The notes beneath the pieces were generated by a model, which worked only from the letters and a program-made list of their open reading frames with translations, ran no database searches and had not been told where the DNA came from. Made by a program: the position numbers and the translations under genes. Below are positions 59,752 through 64,000 of a stretch of 64,000 nucleotides of DNA, piece after piece; within the stretch, counting starts at the first letter, position 1, and the number at the start of each line of letters is the position of its first letter. Location: the NCBI GenBank assembly GCA_963575745.1, contig CAUYUJ010018054.1, positions 61,001 to 125,000 on the forward strand. The letters are read 5' to 3'. This DNA comes from Prorocentrum cordatum (Eukaryota; Sar; Dinophyceae; Prorocentrales; Prorocentraceae).

Positions 59752-61160
59752 CTAGCCCAGGCGCTTCCCCGAGGGGTGGAGCCCAGCCGCAAGGTTGTCC
59801 CGTCGCCTCGCTCGCTCCCGCTCCGCGGGAGTCCTGCACAAGTGCAGGGCAGGAACAGTACCAGTGCACGGCTGTGACAAGAGGCGACTCTGCTTCTGAG
59901 CTACCCCTCCACACCGCCTGCAATACACATAAGGAGGACAAGTCAGGAGCTCATGCCCGTTCTCGAAGACGGGTGACTGAGCAGCTCCTGACCCTCGAAT
60001 CACAGCTCGCGAACGATCCGCCCCACCCCCAGCCCCCGCGCACGGCCCACCCCTATCCCCATCGATAGCGGCGGCCGCAGCAGGCGCTCGGGCGGCCTGG
60101 CCCCTCGGGGGAGGGGCCTCGGCAGCCGCAGCCGCCGCCACCGTGGCCAGCGGCGAGGTGGCAGTGGCAGGGGGGGCGGTCGCGCGCGCGCTCCGCGCAG
60201 CGCCTCGCTCCTCGCCCCAGCTGCTGGCCCTGCCACTCTCCCCTCCACCTCCACCTCCTCCAGTAGCCCCAGAGGGGGGCGAGGGGGTGGCCACAGAAGG
60301 GCCTCGAGCAGCAGCAAGGAGACGGGCCACGATGGCCTCGTGCGATTCACGCTTCCCTCCTCCCTCCGACGACGACTGGGACGACGCTCCCTCCACCGGT
60401 TGAGGCTTCCCTCGCGGGGATCTGCTGGCCTCGCGGCTATCATCGCGCCTCGCAGCGCCACAAACGACAGCAGCTGCCGTCAGCGCGGCGGCCACGGCAC
60501 CAGAGGAAGGGGCAGGGGCAGGGCTAGTGACCCCCTCAGCCTGCAGGAGGGCTTCGGCACGCTGCCGCTTCAACAGAGTGGGGCGACAAGGTCGGCACTC
60601 AATTGCGCGCCGAGTCTCAGTGGTGAACGCCGAGAGATTCCAATTCAGGCAACGCACTCCTCCACGGCATTGGATGAGCTGGTGCGGGTTCAAGGCAACC
60701 CTCGGAGGCGCAGGAGGAGGCCTGGGGGCCCGAGGCTCAGGCTGGGAAGGGTTCCAGAACTCCGACACCAAAATCTGCGCACCAGCCCAGGAGACATACT
60801 TAGCATTCGCAATAGCTTCTGAGAGCCGTACCTCTAAGGCTTTGTGAAAGCACGGGCTATGACAGATAACATGTAACGCAACCGAAGCAAAGAAATCCGC
60901 CCACGCGTTGCCAAGCCACGCACGGACCCCCACCCCCTTCTCCAGAACAGCCTCCAGCGACTTATGAGAAGGGGTCCAGGCGAAACTAGGAGGGGGCCTG
61001 GCCTGCCGCTCAACCACGCCTCGGAGCGCTCTCCAGATTTCAGCATGGCGAGCAGGGCCCATAGCCTCGCGCTCACACCAGCTCTGTCCTTCCTGGACGA
61101 GGGAAAGATGGTCAGAGACTATTCGCACAACCTTCGGAGACGCTTTGACGGCCTGCAGGG
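59752..61160 (-). pseudogene. LINE 3' end: RNase H-like domain and zinc-knuckle tail
   Basis: The frame reads Y-A-A-L-Q-A-V-K-A-S...I-V-S-D-H, then W-T-P-S-H-K...G-N-A-W-A-D. This is the E/D...D...H...D layout of a retroelement RNase H. A proline/Ala/Ser-rich region follows. The tail is G-H-E-L-L-T-C-P-P-Y-V-Y-C-R-R-C-G-G with later Cys residues, like the zinc-knuckle end of dinoflagellate LINE ORF2. The stop is at 59752-59754. Upstream (61171-61467) a GT/AC tract replaces the reverse transcriptase, so the element is 5'-truncated. It lies on the opposite strand from the RT fragment at 1.5 kb and may belong to another family. Confidence 0.75.
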
Positions 61161-61170
61161 CTGCATACCC

Positions 61171-61171
61171 G

Positions 61172-61211
<40 letters not shown>

Positions 61212-61222
61212 TGTGTGCGTGC

Positions 61223-61308
<86 letters not shown>

Positions 61309-61339
61309 TGCGTGCGTGTGCGTGCGTGCGTGCGTGCGT

Positions 61340-61424
<85 letters not shown>

Positions 61425-61467
61425 TGCGTTCGTGCGTGCGTGCGTGCGTGTGTGTGTGTGTGTGTGG
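61171..61467 (+). repeat. GT/GTGC microsatellite, about 300 bp
   Basis: GTGC units (61171-61228), pure GT (61229-61300), mixed GTGC (61301-61346), GT (61347-61420) and GTGC/GT (61421-61467). Alternating purine-pyrimidine DNA of this length can adopt Z-DNA. It interrupts the LINE coding frame; the reading frames over it are poly-Cys/Val and poly-Thr/His and are rejected. Confidence 0.95.
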
Positions 61468-63399
61468 GGGGGGCGCTTGGAGATCTTCTGGACGTCTGGG
61501 TGTTCTGGGAGCGGCGCTCCCTCGAGGAAGTGGCGATCCCCTCTGGTGGTGACCTCCCCCTGGAACTCGTCATGGGAGGAGCGGGGCTCCGAGAGGTTCC
61601 TGCGGTCGTGTGTGGGGTGGCGGTCGGGGCTCCAGGTCATCATCTACCACGCTTGAGTCGGGCGTGTCCCTCTACAGGAGGAAAACCAAACAATGTGTCA
61701 AAACATAGTACAGGGACGATGCTTCTACTATCTTTGACACTTTCCAAACGATATTCAAGCATTGTCAAAAATAGTGTAGGGAATCTGTTTTGAGTATTTG
61801 TTAGCCAGGGAATGTTTGGATTATTTTCGTACTGTGTCCATAATCCCCTGTGCGAGGACAGGCCCGACTTAATACCACGCCCTCCGCTCCCCCTCTCCCC
61901 TCGATGCTCGCTTTCTCCTGCTCCTGCTCCTGCTCCTCCTCCTCCTCATCCTCATCCTTGTCCTGCTCCCTCTCGAACCCAATGTATTACACTCCGCCAT
62001 GCTCTCGCGCTTCCTACCGCTTTCTCTCTGCATACCGCCCACCGCTGTACCCTCACTCCGCCAGCCCATGCCGCATCATGGCTGGCACTTGCCTGCCTGC
62101 TCGCAAGGGCTAAGAAGGTGATGGGTGGCTGTCACTTCCCTCACCTGTCGTGTAAACCTTGCAGGAGGGGAGACAGCGGCAGGGTTGTTGCAAGGCAACG
62201 CTCAATGGAGCAGGCACCCACCCAAGCTCCGTCAGTACATCCCGCCAGCGTGCTTGGGCCGTGGGTCAGAGGCGTGTGTGATGCCTTTCGGATTCTCTTG
62301 GGGTGCCTTTCAGGAGCCAAATGCATAGTATAACACTAGCGAGGAACGAAAGAGGTAATTGCCCCGAGCGTTGTGGACGGAGGCCAGTCTGCCAGGGACA
62401 CACACAGCAGCCGTTGCACAGCGGGATGGCGAAACTCTTTCTCCGGAATTGACGTGTCAAATTCTCGGCGGCTCCCAGGGAGACCCAGTTTTAGAGATGA
62501 CACAGGCTTGAGCAGGACCAGTTGAGCGCCATGGCGGTCTTGGCCAACCCTGAACCCCAGAACGTTTTCATCTCTTGGGGGCACATTTTTTACTTCCTCC
62601 GAGCTTCCGCTGGCGGAGGCGGCCTCGTTTTATTTCCGCCGACCTTCCGCCGCTCTTCCACCTTCCGCCGATGGAACAGATGACAATTCCTTCGATCCTC
62701 GAAGGCAAGGCCCTTTCTGGAACGCCTGGTCACATAGCCCCGCTGGGTCACAGGTCCAACACGGGGTCACGCCAGCCCCGCCGGGCTCCAGCGGGCTCCC
62801 CCCGAGGGCTGCCGAGAGGGGTCACGCACCGTGCCCACCAGCACGGGCGTGTGACCGCCGCAGGTTGGCAACGCTACAACATAGACGCGGCCACATGTAC
62901 ACATTCGTTTAAAACAAAATCTTACCTTAGCTTCGCTCCGTGAGCTCCTGGTGGCCCCGCCGCCTAGTCGGACCCGCCCGGACCCGCCCGGTCCCTGATA
63001 AGCTGTGCTCCCCCTCCCTCTTGCCAGCGCGCGCGCAGGGGGGTGGAGCAGGACAAAGGGAGGATTTCGCCACTCCATCTCTTCAGAGCCAGCGCCTGAG
63101 GCACGAGAGAAGTTGGGGCCGCCATGGCTGCAGACCCCCGCCGCCCCCGCCAATCCCTGCTTCTCCAGGCGAGGCATGTCGCCACGGTGCTGTGGGACTG
63201 CTGTGGCTAAGGCCTGCAGGGCCGCTCGCGGGGGCCCTGGGGCGCCGTGCAGCACCCCTCCGAGACCCTGCTGACGAAACCATGCCCCGCTCCATTCGCA
63301 GCACCCCCGCCCTGGCTCGAGAGCGCGCCCGGGCGCCAGGCCGGCGCGGCGCCCATGGGCGTCGCTTAAGCAGGGGTAGGGGGGGGGGGGGGGAAACAG
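61468..63399. other. Unique spacer, no supported gene
   Basis: Mostly non-repetitive DNA of mixed GC content, with a TCC patch (61920-61960). A minus-strand frame at 62336-62584 has fairly natural composition (G-A-Q-L-V-L-L-K) but matches nothing I recognise. Confidence 0.4.
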
Positions 63400-63548
63400 C
63401 CCTGACCTTCCAGGAGGGCTAAAAAAGTAGCACGCGACTTAAAAACCGATCCCAGACTTATTATATGTCTTGGTTTTAGGCTGTTTCTTTTTGTTTTTTA
63501 GGTTTGTAGGTCTCCCGTGCTAAAAAATAGCTCTCTGGAAGGTCAGGG
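63400..63548. repeat. Small inverted-repeat element, 149 bp
   Basis: The left arm (63400-63434, CCCTGACCTTCCAGGAGGGC...) and right arm (63516-63548) are imperfect inverted repeats of about 33 bp. An inner pair AAAACC...AGAC / GTCT...GGTTTT (63440-63477) folds inside. Size and structure suggest a MITE or foldback relic. Long G-runs flank it on both sides. Confidence 0.65.
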
Positions 63549-64000
63549 ACAGGGCGGGGGGGGGGAGAAAGGTGCATTTTGCGGGCGCCGAATGGCTCCC
63601 TTCTGGGCCCCTTGAGGGGCCCTGAACGGCTCGTTTTCTGCATCCCTCGCCGCCCCCTCCATGAATTGCCCCCCCCCCCCCCCCACGATTCCCAGGCCCC
63701 CGACGTCGTGACCTCTTCCTCCCAACACTGGCCCCCGGAGGCCTGGACCCCTTCCCCGGGACCGCTTCTTCACCCCGGGCAGTTCCTTGGGGGGACGACC
63801 CCGAGGCCCAGCAAGGGCCCCGGGAGGTCGAGCCGCGGTCCTGTGCCCAGGGCGCGAGGGGGGGCCTGGGCGGCCCGCGCCCGGCGCCCGCCCGCAGCAG
63901 CCCGGGCTCCATGCCGCCCCCGCGCGCGAGCGCCGCGGGGGGCCAGGGCGGCGGCGGCCCGCCCGCGGCCGCGTGCGAGGGCGAGGGCGGCGACGGGGCC
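63549..64000. other. GC-rich end of the window, no gene
   Basis: Very GC-rich with C- and G-runs (63670-63684). Frames of up to 130 residues are compositionally biased and unconvincing. The window ends here. Confidence 0.5.

Noticed and set aside
61812-62333. 173-codon plus-strand frame
   Set aside because: Pro/Ser/Cys-rich with a TCC-derived segment, no motif; the opposite strand is equally open.
62336-62584. Minus-strand frame of 82 codons with natural-looking composition
   Set aside because: No family recognised, no splice or start support; possible old coding fragment but not supportable.

Overview
The window looks like nuclear DNA of a dinoflagellate with a high-GC genome. The reasons are the protein families I recognise as high-copy in dinoflagellates, many introns with loose or non-canonical splice borders (GT, GC and GA donors), introns made almost entirely of trinucleotide tracts, long one-strand gene runs, and a great mass of tandem and low-complexity DNA. 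A Prorocentrum-like genome would fit, but the genus cannot be settled from the sequence. I found no rRNA, tRNA, CRISPR array or relic of the dinoflagellate spliced leader.

Layout: 1-1.3 kb is a polypurine tract. 1.3-1.8 kb holds an 80-bp tandem repeat and a LINE reverse-transcriptase fragment. 6.7-11.5 kb (+) is a PIF1/Helitron-type helicase with a C-terminal array of zinc ribbons, broken by two frameshifts. 11.8-13.5 kb is a 190-bp tandem array. 14.4-15.3 kb (+) is a basic protein with a Cys/His C-terminus. 15.3-17.5 kb is a convergent strand-switch region full of microsatellites. From 17.5 to 61 kb every supportable gene lies on the minus strand: an exon at 17.5 kb, a methyltransferase-like gene with an internal TGA (18.8-19.8), a six-exon transposase-like gene (20.6-24.7), a gene of about 14 exons (26.1-35.6), a hAT-like transposase (37.1-40.4), a C5-cytosine methyltransferase homologue without its catalytic Cys (40.6-41.9), a 1.4-kb array of hairpins folded into a near-perfect palindrome (42.5-44.0), a two-part dinoflagellate-family protein (44.5-47.7), a Pro/Ala-rich zinc-finger protein (49.0-50.1), a short unknown protein (50.2-50.8) and a LINE 3' end (59.8-61.2).

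From 51 to 64 kb the DNA is mostly satellite: a 62-bp array, telomere-like TTTAGGG motifs, a 3-kb array of about 33 copies of a 91-bp unit, and a 300-bp GT tract.

Most genes are mobile-element genes or members of dinoflagellate-expanded families. Many carry single-base frameshifts or in-frame stops, so much of the window is probably decayed. The frameshifts in homopolymers could also be assembly errors. Family recognition rests on recall of motifs, not on a database search. Exon borders were read by eye from reading frame plus AG acceptors.
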